Positions 49,519 to 59,123 of a DNA stretch of 64,000 nucleotides are shown piece by piece. The notes beneath the pieces were generated by a model. That model did not search any database. It was not told the origin of the DNA and saw nothing but the letters and a program-made list of their open reading frames with translations. The stretch is taken from NCBI GenBank assembly GCA_017302255.1, contig JAFLDV010000001.1, forward strand, positions 190,237 through 254,236. Reading direction: 5' to 3'. The translations under genes and the position numbers were made by a program. Source of the DNA: Gammaproteobacteria bacterium (GTDB taxonomy: Bacteria; Pseudomonadota; Gammaproteobacteria; Enterobacterales; Alteromonadaceae). Positions within the stretch are counted from its first letter, which is position 1, and each line of letters opens with the position of its first letter.

Positions 49519-52089
49519 GTGAAATGGTTTTCGTGGATAACTTGGTTTTTCGTGCTGAGCCTGCTGCTAATTTGGAGTTCGGGCTACTGGCTTTGGTCAC
49601 AAGCAGTACGGGGGCAGTTCACTCAGCAAAACATCGAAGTTAAGCAGCAACTAGAAATCACCCAAAATTTATTAGGGAACTGGCAGCAAAGTTATCGGTT
49701 AAATCTTGGTTATTTGCAAAAGCAGTTAGCGGATTGGGATCCGGTTTCTGTCAATAATCCATTATTAGACCCTTGGCAAGAAGTCGACGACAAGCTGAGT
49801 CATGCGTTATGGCAAGATCCATTGCTCGCTTATGCAGTTCTCGATAGTTCTGGCCGCGTGCTGCGCTTAAGTTCGAATCAGGCGGGTAATTTATTTGCGC
49901 AAACACAGGCAACGCCGGTCGCTGAGTATTTTTTGCCGCCGCTAGTCACTGCAGACCAATGGATAATCCCAATTCTGTTTCGTATCAATAACCAGTCAAT
50001 CATGTTGTGGTTTGACGCCTCTGCGTTAAAACAGCAAATCTATCAACAACTATCAGTGGAAAACTCTCTCACTGAGTTTCAACTGATTAGCCAACAAGGC
50101 GAGCTCTGGACGCCGAGCTTGTATCGTCGAACCTTATTAGCGCGATTGGGCAATCAAAGTCAGACCCCGATTAAACTTGATAAATTTTTCGCTAAAAAAC
50201 CTCCCGAAGATTTAACGTTGAGTCGTCAGCGTTTTGATAGTTCTGCGGCTTGGTCATACACTTCTGTGTTTTTAGCCATGCAAAAGCAATTACGCGGCGC
50301 AGCTGCTGATTACTATCCGAATTATATGGGACGGCCAGCACTTGCCGCATGGCGTTGGTCAGATGCTTGGCAAGCATTCATCGTTATAGAACGCGATGCG
50401 ACACAAATCGTGAAGCAGCAAAAATCTTGGTGGCGTTATGGCATAATCGCTTTAGTTGGCTTTAGCCTGTTTTTGACCTTGGGTTTTTATCTTGTTCAGC
50501 GGCGTTTGCAGCTTGCGGATGAAGCGCTGATTACCGATGAAACTAGTTTTGCCGACGAACAAATACCCGCAGCTGAGGCTTCTACAGTTCCAATAGTGGC
50601 ATTGTCCGAGTTGGAAACATCTGCAGTATCATCGCCCGAAGTCTCGCCTGAACAAACTCATACAGTGTTGCAGTCAGCGACACTGTCGGCATCAGTCGAA
50701 ATTCCATCATTAGTCGCTAATGACGCGGCAGCATCAGTTCCTGTCGCTGATTATCTTGTCACTGATTATCCTGGGGCGGTCGAGCCTGTGGTCGCTGCTG
50801 CTGAATTAGTGGTTGATGCCGGTGCAACTTTGGTTAAGGAAATGCCTCGTTTGCAGGTTGAAAGCTGGCCTGCTGATGGGTATCGGCAATCGACTCAGCA
50901 ACGCGGCAGTCTAAGCTTGGCATTACAACCTGCGCTAACGCAATTAGTGCAACATATTCGTCAGAAGCTTCCGCAGCATGAAATTGGCTTAGAGTTTTCC
51001 GACGACTTACCGATCTGGGTGGAATTAGCTTGGTCTTCAGTTCAACGAGCGTTGCAATATTTGTTGCTACAGGCCTGCATTCGCGCCGAGAAAAGTGAAA
51101 TTATTGTCAGAGTGATGCTGGCTGAGCAGCAGTTGTTGCGGGTAGAGATCATTGACGGTGGTACTAGTTTGACCGAAGGCCAATGGTTGAGTTTATTGCA
51201 TCCAGCAGGCACTGCGAAAGATGATGTAATTTTTCGCAAAATTCAGCGCGAACTAAATTCAATGGCGGCTCAGCTTTCTGGAGTTTCGGAGCCTGGCGGT
51301 AATAAGATGATTGTCAGTATTCCGATCATGGTGTTGCAGCACGCTGAGGAGGGCGTTCAAACAGAATTGCAATTGGTCGATGCAACAGCGTTGTTATTAT
51401 CACCGACTGGTGAGTTACAGCATTTGTATCGGCGTTTATTGCGCCATACAGGCCTTGAGTTAATGCCACTTGATGATGCCGAGCAATTCATGAATTGGTG
51501 TGCATCTCAACAGCAACAGAAGCTGGATTATTTGCTGCTTGATGAGCTTTTTGTGCGTAACGATGTCGCTCTTGCGCAAAAACTATTGCAAATTGTCCGG
51601 CGTTATTTTCCGCAGGTGCAGTTATTAGTGATCACAGCACAGCCGACGCAATGGCGTGAGTTGGTGGCGCCACTTCAGCTTAGATTGCTGTTAAAACCTT
51701 TAGTAAACAAACTATTGCAACAGGCTTTGTTATCCGCGGAACCCGGAATATTTGCCTTCAAGCCGCAAAAAGTCTGGCTTTATCAACCTGAATCATTGCA
51801 ATATTGGTTTCAGGAACAGCAACTGCTGGCGCTGGGCTACCAAGTGCTAAGAGTCAGTGAACGTAAACAGATATCCGGATTGTCTGCAAATGATTTGGTA
51901 TTGATACCCTCTACATTGCAAGCGGATGAAGATTTGAACAATTGTCGCGCACTAGTCCTTTGGACCTGCCAGACCTTTAGTGAGTTGTGTGCTGTGCAAC
52001 ATGGTTGGTTAGTTGGGCAGGGCACAAGTGCATTGAGTCGACAAATGTTTGTATTAATATCATCACGTCAATTTGTGAGTAGTCGATGA
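49519..52089 (+). CDS. Degenerate hybrid histidine-kinase-like membrane protein
   Basis: About 856 aa. TM1 (about 8-29), periplasmic sensor (about 30-310), TM2 (about 313-331), an acidic Ala/Val/Pro-rich linker (about 345-450), an ATPase-like domain (about 470-625) and one or two receiver-like domains (about 630-858). Signature residues are eroded: I see no phosphoacceptor-His helix, the N-box Asn positions read ALQYLLLQAC, yet a G1-like EIIDGG remains. The first receiver keeps the Asp (YLLLDEL), Thr (VITA) and Lys (LLKPL) but lacks the N-terminal acidic pair. The start is GTG 49519 or TTG 49513 after GGAG. Likely a signalling scaffold, not an active kinase. Coupled by ATGA to the next gene. 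Confidence 0.7.
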   Translation: MKWFSWITWFFVLSLLLIWSSGYWLWSQAVRGQFTQQNIEVKQQLEITQNLLGNWQQSYRLNLGYLQKQLADWDPVSVNNPLLDPWQEVDDKLSHALWQDPLLAYAVLDSSGRVLRLSSNQAGNLFAQTQATPVAEYFLPPLVTADQWIIPILFRINNQSIMLWFDASALKQQIYQQLSVENSLTEFQLISQQGELWTPSLYRRTLLARLGNQSQTPIKLDKFFAKKPPEDLTLSRQRFDSSAAWSYTSVFLAMQKQLRGAAADYYPNYMGRPALAAWRWSDAWQAFIVIERDATQIVKQQKSWWRYGIIALVGFSLFLTLGFYLVQRRLQLADEALITDETSFADEQIPAAEASTVPIVALSELETSAVSSPEVSPEQTHTVLQSATLSASVEIPSLVANDAAASVPVADYLVTDYPGAVEPVVAAAELVVDAGATLVKEMPRLQVESWPADGYRQSTQQRGSLSLALQPALTQLVQHIRQKLPQHEIGLEFSDDLPIWVELAWSSVQRALQYLLLQACIRAEKSEIIVRVMLAEQQLLRVEIIDGGTSLTEGQWLSLLHPAGTAKDDVIFRKIQRELNSMAAQLSGVSEPGGNKMIVSIPIMVLQHAEEGVQTELQLVDATALLLSPTGELQHLYRRLLRHTGLELMPLDDAEQFMNWCASQQQQKLDYLLLDELFVRNDVALAQKLLQIVRRYFPQVQLLVITAQPTQWRELVAPLQLRLLLKPLVNKLLQQALLSAEPGIFAFKPQKVWLYQPESLQYWFQEQQLLALGYQVLRVSERKQISGLSANDLVLIPSTLQADEDLNNCRALVLWTCQTFSELCAVQHGWLVGQGTSALSRQMFVLISSRQFVSSR

Positions 52090-53156
52090 ATCCATTTTTA
52101 ACCGAATACCGCCGCCTTCAGCGATACAGCTTATTGCTGTTGATTGTGATCTCATTACTGATGACTGTGGTGCATTATTTTCTGTCACTATCAGATAGGC
52201 TTACTCATCGACAAGAGTTGCTTAACTCCAGCGCTGAGACCTTAGAGCAAGAAGTTAGACCCTACCAGTTTTTGTTGAACTACCTCAAAACTAATGCTGA
52301 TGCCGCGTTTGCTGATCCAAAGACAACAAACCAAGGATTATTGAGTGGCGTCCAATTAGCCGATACTTCGGCGCAAGCATTGCAGAGCTTTGATGAACCA
52401 ACTTCGGCAATGCTTAACCAGCTAAATAGCGGAATGCAATTTGCTGGGCGCAGCCTTGCAGGCATCAAGCGCATCGCCTATGTCTCTTCAGAAGGGCTTT
52501 GGTACCAAGTGCGCACTATCAATCATGTTGATGATTTGATGGTCAAAGTCTGGCAAGACTTAGGACAAAAAAGCGTTATTCAACAGAATAATCAAGCATT
52601 GCTTCATGTAGTTGTAAGTGAAAACAGTAATTTTGCTTTGTCTGTGCCCATTGTTCAAAATGGTCAACGACGGGGTGCTTTAGTGATGGAATTTGATTTA
52701 GCTGCCTTGCTAATGATAGTTAGTAAGTCTCAGCCAGATAAAAACTTTATACTGCTCAATGACATCAGTGAAGTAATGTTAGCAAGCAAACAAGGTAAAT
52801 TGGTGGCAGCGCATGTTTATGATGGCGCACACCAACACGACAATCTAAAGAGCTTACTAAGTTTGCCTTTGGCGTTAAATGTTCAGTATGAATCAGCATC
52901 GGCTTTTCGGACTGAATTAGCAGATTTCCTTACTCATTTCATCGGTTATGCTTTTGCACTTTTTATTCTAAGTACTTTCCAGGTCCGCCGGTTTAAAACC
53001 AAGGTACTCGCGCCATTTGCCAAATTGATGGTGCATGTCTCTAGATTGTCTCATGGCGATCAACAAGGCGTGCGCCGAGTTTCCGAAGATTGGCGGGAGT
53101 TGTTTAGACAAATAGACGATTTGGCAAAGCCTGAAACTAAAGCAAACGATGAGTAA
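52086..53156 (+). CDS. Membrane sensor-like protein without output domain
   Basis: 356 aa. TM1 about 14-34, a periplasmic domain about 35-285 of mixed alpha/beta pattern resembling a double-Cache/PAS sensor (GIKRIAYVSSEGLWYQVR; FALSVPIVQNGQRRGALVMEFD), TM2 about 283-302, then a short HAMP-like cytoplasmic tail (FAKLMVHVSRLSHGDQQGVRRV...WRELFRQIDDL) and stop. No kinase, GGDEF, EAL or chemotaxis domain follows, so it could only signal through a partner. Its ATG overlaps the stop of the kinase-like gene, so I infer the two proteins work together. The 3' end overlaps the convergent transglutaminase-like gene by 20 bp. Confidence 0.7.
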   Translation: MNPFLTEYRRLQRYSLLLLIVISLLMTVVHYFLSLSDRLTHRQELLNSSAETLEQEVRPYQFLLNYLKTNADAAFADPKTTNQGLLSGVQLADTSAQALQSFDEPTSAMLNQLNSGMQFAGRSLAGIKRIAYVSSEGLWYQVRTINHVDDLMVKVWQDLGQKSVIQQNNQALLHVVVSENSNFALSVPIVQNGQRRGALVMEFDLAALLMIVSKSQPDKNFILLNDISEVMLASKQGKLVAAHVYDGAHQHDNLKSLLSLPLALNVQYESASAFRTELADFLTHFIGYAFALFILSTFQVRRFKTKVLAPFAKLMVHVSRLSHGDQQGVRRVSEDWRELFRQIDDLAKPETKANDE

Positions 53157-54054
53157 ACTGGCGATTGTCGATTGCCTGTTGATATTGTTCAGTTAACTTA
53201 CCAATCGGCAGCTCAAGCGGTCCGGTTGCGTCGATCAATAGAAATTTAATGCCATCAATCTCTAGTGATTGCTCATCTTTTACCGCTGGAATTTGCGCGG
53301 CAATCACCGCGTGATCGCGAAAATAAATTATTCTAAATTGGCTGTTGGGAAATATGTTCTTCATGACGCCAGCAAATAAAACCGCTTTACTGTCACAGTC
53401 ACCACGATGGTCATACAGCAATTGTAACGGCGGGCTATAGCCAGATCCTGCGGATTCTTGTCGATCAGATAGATCTTGATAGGGGATACGTTGGACCCAT
53501 AGTGCGAGTTTATTGGCAATTTGCCGAATATTATTGCGGCCGTAGCGGTCAGTAAATGCCTTGGCTACAGGTTTTAGTTCATCAAGGCTCAACTGCAAAA
53601 ATTTGACATGGTCCGGGATGACCACTGCTGGACGGTTGGGTAACTTTAATAAATAAAAATAACCCTCTTGCAGATAATTGTTGTACGCCTTTTGTTTGGT
53701 CTGCTCCAGTAGTTGCATAGCGCTTTGAACTGCGTTCTCATCCTTGCCCTTAATCTGGAACTCGAGCGGTAAATTAGCGGGCGAGAGTCGAATACGCAGG
53801 CCTTGCTGTTGAAGTTCTGCGGCTTTCAGCACCAGCTGATTGCGGACATGGAGCTTGGCCAAATCCGGAGAGAATCGACGTAATCCCCGGAATTTTTGTA
53901 GGTTTTGATTACTGAGTTGAAAAGTGATGCCTTTATCTGGCCAGCTATAACGAAGTTCGGTGTATTGTTCGGTTTCGATGCGGTCAACATTAGTTGCCGC
54001 ATCGACATGGGGATGCAGGAATAGACTAACTACGAGTAGCAATGCCTTGTTCAA
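53137..54054 (-). CDS. Transglutaminase-like periplasmic protein
   Basis: 305-aa exported protein (signal peptide ending near HVDA). The C-terminal half has a transglutaminase/papain-like layout with a candidate Cys-His-Asp triad: GDCDSKAVLFAGVM (Cys about 225), RDHAVIAAQ (His about 254) and LLIDATGPLELPIG (Asp about 283). The N-terminal half is a charged helical region (residues about 60-150). It could be a protease or cross-linking enzyme of the cell envelope. It overlaps the upstream choice-of-anchor H gene by 29 bases, so the two are co-expressed. Confidence 0.72.
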   Translation of the reverse strand: MNKALLLVVSLFLHPHVDAATNVDRIETEQYTELRYSWPDKGITFQLSNQNLQKFRGLRRFSPDLAKLHVRNQLVLKAAELQQQGLRIRLSPANLPLEFQIKGKDENAVQSAMQLLEQTKQKAYNNYLQEGYFYLLKLPNRPAVVIPDHVKFLQLSLDELKPVAKAFTDRYGRNNIRQIANKLALWVQRIPYQDLSDRQESAGSGYSPPLQLLYDHRGDCDSKAVLFAGVMKNIFPNSQFRIIYFRDHAVIAAQIPAVKDEQSLEIDGIKFLLIDATGPLELPIGKLTEQYQQAIDNRQFTHRLL

Positions 54055-54751
54055 AGCGATTTTTCCGGCGGAAGAAGTATAAACAGCTTAAGCCGAGGAT
54101 CGAAAGAATGCCAACGCTACCAGCACTTTCCTCGTAGTAGACGACCGGCTCATCGTTATAAATGTCCTCTAAGGCCAACCGATCTAAACTGATTGCTTCG
54201 TAACCAGAGATATCGGCGAGGATAAAACCTGATTGTGCGTCCCTCAGTTGGATACGCAATTTGTACATACCACGTGGTAACGATTTGATATCGGTTTCGA
54301 TAGCAAGCCAATCCTGGGTGCTTACATCAAATAAGTTGAAAATCGTCGACGTATAAATAATGGTTTCGTAGCCGCCATTTCCGATCAAGCTATATACGGC
54401 ATAGGCTGGCTGGCGGGTGTATTCGGTATTCGCATCAAAACGGACATAAAGCCGACTGTAGTAACCGTTGTTGTTATAGTCGCGTTTCAGCGTCAAATCT
54501 ATGGTCTGAAACCATGCTGTACTCAGAAAGTTTTGAGTAACTGCTGAGCTTTGGGCTGCTGCTGTTGCTGTTGTATCGGCCAAGATGCCGATTGGCTGCT
54601 GTTGTGCAGTACTTTGCACTGATTCTGGCGCTTGAATTTCCCGAGTTGGTTGCAAGTTTTCTTTGATTTCGGTGGCAAATGTTGTCGCAGTTGCCATTGC
54701 TAGCAGTATGGTTGTACCCAGAATTACGGCTTTTTTCGTTAGCTTTTTCAT
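54026..54751 (-). CDS. Choice-of-anchor H family surface protein
   Basis: 241 aa: signal peptide (to about 26), a Gln/Ala/Thr-rich linker, then a beta-rich domain with DLTLKRDYNNNGYYSRLYVRFD, an Asn-rich pattern typical of choice-of-anchor H proteins, and RLALEDI near the end. The C-terminus is a GlyGly-CTERM-like anchor: ESAGSVGILSILGLSCLYFF followed by RRKNR, although the GG is reduced to AG. A free Cys sits within the hydrophobic helix. Likely surface-anchored through a sortase-like rhomboid (inference). Confidence 0.75.
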   Translation of the reverse strand: MKKLTKKAVILGTTILLAMATATTFATEIKENLQPTREIQAPESVQSTAQQQPIGILADTTATAAAQSSAVTQNFLSTAWFQTIDLTLKRDYNNNGYYSRLYVRFDANTEYTRQPAYAVYSLIGNGGYETIIYTSTIFNLFDVSTQDWLAIETDIKSLPRGMYKLRIQLRDAQSGFILADISGYEAISLDRLALEDIYNDEPVVYYEESAGSVGILSILGLSCLYFFRRKNRFEQGIATRS

Positions 54752-54850
54752 CTTAAATCTCTTTTGCTCGGCAGATGGTAGGAGGCTTTGGTATCATCTT
54801 GGTTGCAGCGGCCTGAATTATGGCTGAATTTTATGTAAAAGAGAGTACTG

Positions 54851-55693
54851 ATGAAAGTTTCCCGGACAATTAAGGTGACCACCGCCAGTGAGGCTATCGA
54901 CTTATTGACGTTGGCGTTGCCTGATTTGTCGAAAGGCCGACTGAAAGATGCAATGAATAAAGGCGCATTGTCGGTACAAAAAGGCAAACAGCATCGTCGG
55001 ATGCGCCGTGCTCAAGCTATTGTGCAGCCTGGTGAAATTCTTCATTTGAATTACGATGATGATTTGTTAAATCGTAGTTGTGCGCCTGCCGAGCTAATCG
55101 CCGATGAAGAGCAATATAGCGTCTGGTTCAAACCGCCTGGGATGTTGTCGCAAGGAAATGAGTGGGGCGACCATTTGGCACTTTTACGCCATGTGGAGTT
55201 GCACTTTGCCCAAAAGCGCCAAGTATTTTTGGTGCATCGACTGGACCGTGAGGCGAGTGGGTTAGTGGTGATTGCGCACAGTAAAACTGCTGCCGCAGCG
55301 CTTAGCCTCTTGATGCAGAACCAACAAATGCACAAAACATATCATGTGCAAGTGCGTGGCCAATTCAGCGCAGCACTTAAAGCGCGAGGGCAGGTTGATT
55401 TGCCGATTGACGGCAAGCCGAGTTGCAGCCAATTCCATATTTTAACTGAAAGCACTGAGCCAAGCCGCACTTGGTTAGAAGTGACTTTAATTACCGGCCG
55501 TAAACACCAAATCCGTCGACATTTCGCCGCGGTTGGTCACCCAGTCATGGGCGATCCGCAATACGGCAATCACAATCAAGATCCGGCAGGCCTTGGATTG
55601 CAAGCTGTTACCTTAGCATTTAGCTTGCCGGGTAAACCGAAACGGCAGTATCAGCTACCCGAGCATTTACGCCGCTTTATGCCCGTCGAGTGA
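54851..55693 (+). CDS. RluA-family RNA pseudouridine synthase
   Basis: 280-aa enzyme with an S4-like N-terminal RNA-binding segment (SKGRLKDAMNKGALSV...) and a catalytic domain: VWFKPPGMLSQG, HRLDREASG (catalytic Asp132) and EVTLITGRKHQIRRHF. It converts uridine to pseudouridine in a structured RNA; which uridine I cannot tell. Not RluA itself (rluA lies near 44.5 kb). Its 3' end overlaps the convergent TPR gene by 27 bp. Confidence 0.88.
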   Translation: MKVSRTIKVTTASEAIDLLTLALPDLSKGRLKDAMNKGALSVQKGKQHRRMRRAQAIVQPGEILHLNYDDDLLNRSCAPAELIADEEQYSVWFKPPGMLSQGNEWGDHLALLRHVELHFAQKRQVFLVHRLDREASGLVVIAHSKTAAAALSLLMQNQQMHKTYHVQVRGQFSAALKARGQVDLPIDGKPSCSQFHILTESTEPSRTWLEVTLITGRKHQIRRHFAAVGHPVMGDPQYGNHNQDPAGLGLQAVTLAFSLPGKPKRQYQLPEHLRRFMPVE

Positions 55694-57592
55694 GACTTCA
55701 CTAACTGAAATCAATCCTAGCTGCAGTGCATTGTGCAGATCTGCTTGGATATTTTCACCCAGCCAGTTACAAGGAACCGGCTGGGTGCAGTTGGCCCTAA
55801 GGCATTGCAGCTTTGCCGCGCCGGGCGGAAATGCAGCAAAACTATGATTGACCAAATGACTCAAACCAGCGACAGCTTGTGGTTGAATCGTCGGTCCAAG
55901 TAGCGCCATCAAATCACCTTGCCAACTGCGCCAATGTGACCCCAGCAATTGTTGCAGCGCAGCTAGGCGCAATAAAGTGTCATTGTTTAGTGTCAGCTCA
56001 TCGCTGGTTTGCCATAACAACCACAGTTTTTGTTCATGCCAACAACTGGCCAATAAATTTTGTTCAGAAAACAAAGCAAGCACCGCAGATGTATTACTTT
56101 CGGTCAAAACATCGCTTTGCCAGATCTGCAACTGTAACGCCTGCTGACTTCTTAAGGCCGATTGGGCTTTTTTGCTAAATTCAGGCCAGTCACGGTTGAG
56201 TTGTTTAGTGATTGGTTGGCGTCGACGCCACAACCAAGCCACCATCAGCACTAACATGACGGTGACGAATGCTGCGGTCAGTTGCCAAAACTTTGCTTGT
56301 TGCGCGGTCAGTTTCAGTTCTTGTTCTAGTTTCTTTTGACTCAAGCTATTTTGCAGTGAGTCTATATATTGCTTTTGCTGTTCGGCATCCAGTGTAAAGC
56401 GCACTTGATTAGCTAATTCAGCTTGCTGATATGCTTGTTGCCACTGTTGCTGCAGCGCATGAATTTTTGCCGATTTTTGCAAAAAGGCTTCCTGCAAAAA
56501 TAGTGGTAAGCTTTTGAAATCATTTACCTTCGGAAAGTAGGCTATGGCTTTTACCGGCTGGTTTTGGTCAAGGGCGAGTTCGACTTGAGCCAAGGCGGTT
56601 TCGGTTGCCATGGTTACCGAACGAGTTTGGGTATACAACTCATGGGCCTTGCTGAGTAACACTTCTGCCTGTTGCCAGTTTTTGTTGGCGAGTGCCAGCT
56701 CGGCCTGACCATAATATGCTTGCGCTATCATAGTCGGGTCATTGATTTCATTGGCAAACTTCATCGCTTGCTGTAATTCAACTGCCGCCAGATCTGACTG
56801 GCCACTCTGTTGCAAGGTCTGTGCTTTATTCAGGAGCACAGTAATCAGTTGATTCCGTCGCTCTGGCATCTGCAACAATTGTTCAGCTTGCTGGAAATGT
56901 GACAGTGCCAGTGGGTATTGCTGTAGCTTGTGATAAGCCATACCAAGCCGCAAATGGATTGAACCCAGCGACGAGGTTCTGCCAAGTTCTTGGGCTAATC
57001 GCAGTCCTTCGGAAAGATGTAGCTGCGCCAACGCGAAGTTATTTTGCTGAAGTGCTAAGCGACCTGCGATAAGTCTAGCTTGCAGCTCTTCGCTAGCGAG
57101 TTGATGTTCAACCGCGACCTCGATGGCGGCATCGGCATAGCCAACTGCTTTCGGAATTTGGCCGAGTTGGTTATAAGCTTGGGCAAAACTTTCAAAAATA
57201 GCGGCTTGGAGCTGCGGTTTGCTTGGGTGATCTAAATACTGCACATGTTTTTCGGCTAACAACAAGGTATCAACAGCGCTAGGTGTGTCGCGAAACAGTA
57301 GACCATAGACCAGTGCTTTGTGTTTCAATGCCGCGACTTCTAAATCTGGCGAAAGGCCAAGTTCGAGAGCCTTATTCACACTCGTCATAGCGCCGTCTTT
57401 GTTTAATAAACTGAGGTAGCCATGACTAAGTAGTAACCAATCTTCGGGATTGCTACTTTGCTCGATAGTTTTGCTCAAACTAGCGACCGCAGTTTTTGGA
57501 TCCTTTTCTTGTTGCTCAAGTCGAGTGGCAAAATCAGCCGCATTTAGCGTGGATGCCCAAAGCCCAAGTAGTAACCACCAATGACGACGCAT
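55667..57592 (-). CDS. TPR-repeat membrane protein
   Basis: 641 aa from the ATG at 57592 (GGAG upstream), giving a clean signal peptide (RRHWWLLLGLWASTLNAA). About ten tetratricopeptide units fill residues 30-400, for example LGMAYHKLQQYPLALSHFQQ. A coiled coil leads into a TM helix (about 437-457: FWQLTAAFVTVMLVLMVAWL), followed by WRRR and a roughly 180-aa cytoplasmic domain of unknown fold. The layout resembles the extracytoplasmic TPR-TM part of some membrane kinases or diguanylate cyclases, but I see no GGDEF or kinase motif here. Confidence 0.78.
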   Translation of the reverse strand: MRRHWWLLLGLWASTLNAADFATRLEQQEKDPKTAVASLSKTIEQSSNPEDWLLLSHGYLSLLNKDGAMTSVNKALELGLSPDLEVAALKHKALVYGLLFRDTPSAVDTLLLAEKHVQYLDHPSKPQLQAAIFESFAQAYNQLGQIPKAVGYADAAIEVAVEHQLASEELQARLIAGRLALQQNNFALAQLHLSEGLRLAQELGRTSSLGSIHLRLGMAYHKLQQYPLALSHFQQAEQLLQMPERRNQLITVLLNKAQTLQQSGQSDLAAVELQQAMKFANEINDPTMIAQAYYGQAELALANKNWQQAEVLLSKAHELYTQTRSVTMATETALAQVELALDQNQPVKAIAYFPKVNDFKSLPLFLQEAFLQKSAKIHALQQQWQQAYQQAELANQVRFTLDAEQQKQYIDSLQNSLSQKKLEQELKLTAQQAKFWQLTAAFVTVMLVLMVAWLWRRRQPITKQLNRDWPEFSKKAQSALRSQQALQLQIWQSDVLTESNTSAVLALFSEQNLLASCWHEQKLWLLWQTSDELTLNNDTLLRLAALQQLLGSHWRSWQGDLMALLGPTIQPQAVAGLSHLVNHSFAAFPPGAAKLQCLRANCTQPVPCNWLGENIQADLHNALQLGLISVSEVSLDGHKAA

Positions 57593-57671
57593 GCCGAACT
57601 CCGAAATAGGAACGAACAACGATTCTAAACAGCCGCTGCTCACAACGCCACAAAAATTGTCGGTTGTATTG

Positions 57672-58616
57672 TTAACAGGTTCTTATGGGCTGCTGATTAA
57701 TGAAACCATGAATATTTTCAATAACTTGGTCGACTAAATTCTGCATGGCATCAGCGCTTGCCCAAGCGACGTGCGGGCTTAACAGCAAATTAGGAATATC
57801 CTGAGCGAGTAGCACATCCGACGCTTTCGGCGGTTCAACCGTTAGCACATCCAATGCTGCGCCGGCGATTCGGCCGCTACGCAATGCTGCTGCGAGTGCT
57901 AATGGGTCGATTAAGGCCCCGCGTGCGGTATTAACCAGTAATGCGGTTGGTTTGAGTAAACTTAATTCAGTTGCGCCTATCAAGAAACCACTGCCGACTG
58001 CTGGGCAATGCAATGATACAACGTCGGCTTTGGCTAAGGCGTCATTAAATGGAACTCGCCCTTCCCGCACAACTTCCGCATCAGGTCGTTCAGCGATGCA
58101 AATGCGCATACCAAAGGCTTGCGCTAATTGGGCTGTCGCCTGACCCAAACTACCAAAACCGATAATGGTCATTGTCAGTCCATGCAACTGGCGAATAGGG
58201 TGCTTGAGCAAACAGAAAATTGGGCTTTCGCTCCATTCGCCGCCTGCAATGGCTCTGGCGTTGCTGACGATTTGATTCGATAGCGCCAAAAGTAGTGCTA
58301 TGGCGTGCTGCGATACCGCATGCGTTGCGTAATCGCGGACGTTACAAACGGTGATCCCTAGGCTTTTCGCGGCCTGAATATCCACATTATTAGTACCGGT
58401 TGCTGCCACGCAAATCAGTTGCAGCTTCGGCAATTGCTGCAGAATCTCAGCGGTCAACAGCACCTTGTTACTAATGACAATGTCTGCGTCGAGCAAACGT
58501 GGAATAACAAGTTCCGGCGCTGTTGTGCCAAAACTTTGCAAGTGGCAAAGCGCAGAAAGTGCTGACCAATTGGTATTCGGCAAAGTGTCAGCATCCAGCA
58601 ATACAGCTTGTTTCAT
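57672..58616 (-). CDS. D-2-hydroxyacid dehydrogenase (glycerate dehydrogenase-like)
   Basis: 314-aa NAD-dependent dehydrogenase. Rossmann motif GFGSLG (about 153-158), and the catalytic Arg in VNTARGALID (about 232), Glu in VEPP (about 261) and His in LSPHVAWAS (about 281). The N-terminal ATGTNNVD and ATHAVSQHAIALLLAL blocks place it near HprA/hydroxypyruvate reductase, but 2-keto substrate choice cannot be read from sequence. No tight operon link: 55 bp from the globin gene stop. Confidence 0.9.
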   Translation of the reverse strand: MKQAVLLDADTLPNTNWSALSALCHLQSFGTTAPELVIPRLLDADIVISNKVLLTAEILQQLPKLQLICVAATGTNNVDIQAAKSLGITVCNVRDYATHAVSQHAIALLLALSNQIVSNARAIAGGEWSESPIFCLLKHPIRQLHGLTMTIIGFGSLGQATAQLAQAFGMRICIAERPDAEVVREGRVPFNDALAKADVVSLHCPAVGSGFLIGATELSLLKPTALLVNTARGALIDPLALAAALRSGRIAGAALDVLTVEPPKASDVLLAQDIPNLLLSPHVAWASADAMQNLVDQVIENIHGFINQQPIRTC

Positions 58617-58670
58617 GCAAGGAACCCTATGAAGATGTCGCGCAGCAGTTATGAGTCGAATGTCATCAAT

Positions 58671-59123
58671 TTAGCGATTGATCACATCCTTGTACATTGG
58701 GGCGAGTTTTGCCAGTAAAGCATTTTGGCTCGCTACCGGAATATTCTGGGCTGTCATCACTTTGATGAAGTGATTGACCAGATTGTCAAAATCCGCAGGA
58801 GTTATCGCAAAGCCGGTATGGCTTTCTTGCATGGTAGCGCCAGTGTACTGACAAGGGCCGCCTGATAATTGGCAGAGTTGCTCGATCAGTAACCGGCGAA
58901 ATCTAGCGATATCGGTATCTTTAAAATGGTGAACAATCTGTGGGTCGCGCTCAATTTCAACCAGAACGCCATCAACAAGCTGTTCAAGTCCGGCGGCTGC
59001 ACCTAATTGTTGGTACAGGCTATCTGCGGGTTGCGGTGTTTTGGCGCAGCTAGTTATCAACAGCATGCTAGCTAAGAAAGTGAGTAAAAACGAGGTTGCT
59101 GGTTTTCCAGAAAAATTTACCAT
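58671..59123 (-). CDS. Group 1 truncated hemoglobin, lipoprotein type
   Basis: 150 aa. Residues 1-26 form a lipoprotein signal with lipobox LITSC (Cys26), so this globin should be periplasmic and lipid-anchored. The globin part begins SLYQQLGAAAGLEQLVDGV and includes LSGGPCQYTGATMQ and the proximal heme ligand in ESHTGFAIT (His about 103). The residue at the B10 position, usually Tyr in group 1 truncated globins, looks like Leu (by eye alignment). Possible roles are O2 or NO sensing or heme handling. It overlaps the DUF3034 gene by 7 bp. Confidence 0.87.
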   Translation of the reverse strand: MVNFSGKPATSFLLTFLASMLLITSCAKTPQPADSLYQQLGAAAGLEQLVDGVLVEIERDPQIVHHFKDTDIARFRRLLIEQLCQLSGGPCQYTGATMQESHTGFAITPADFDNLVNHFIKVMTAQNIPVASQNALLAKLAPMYKDVINR

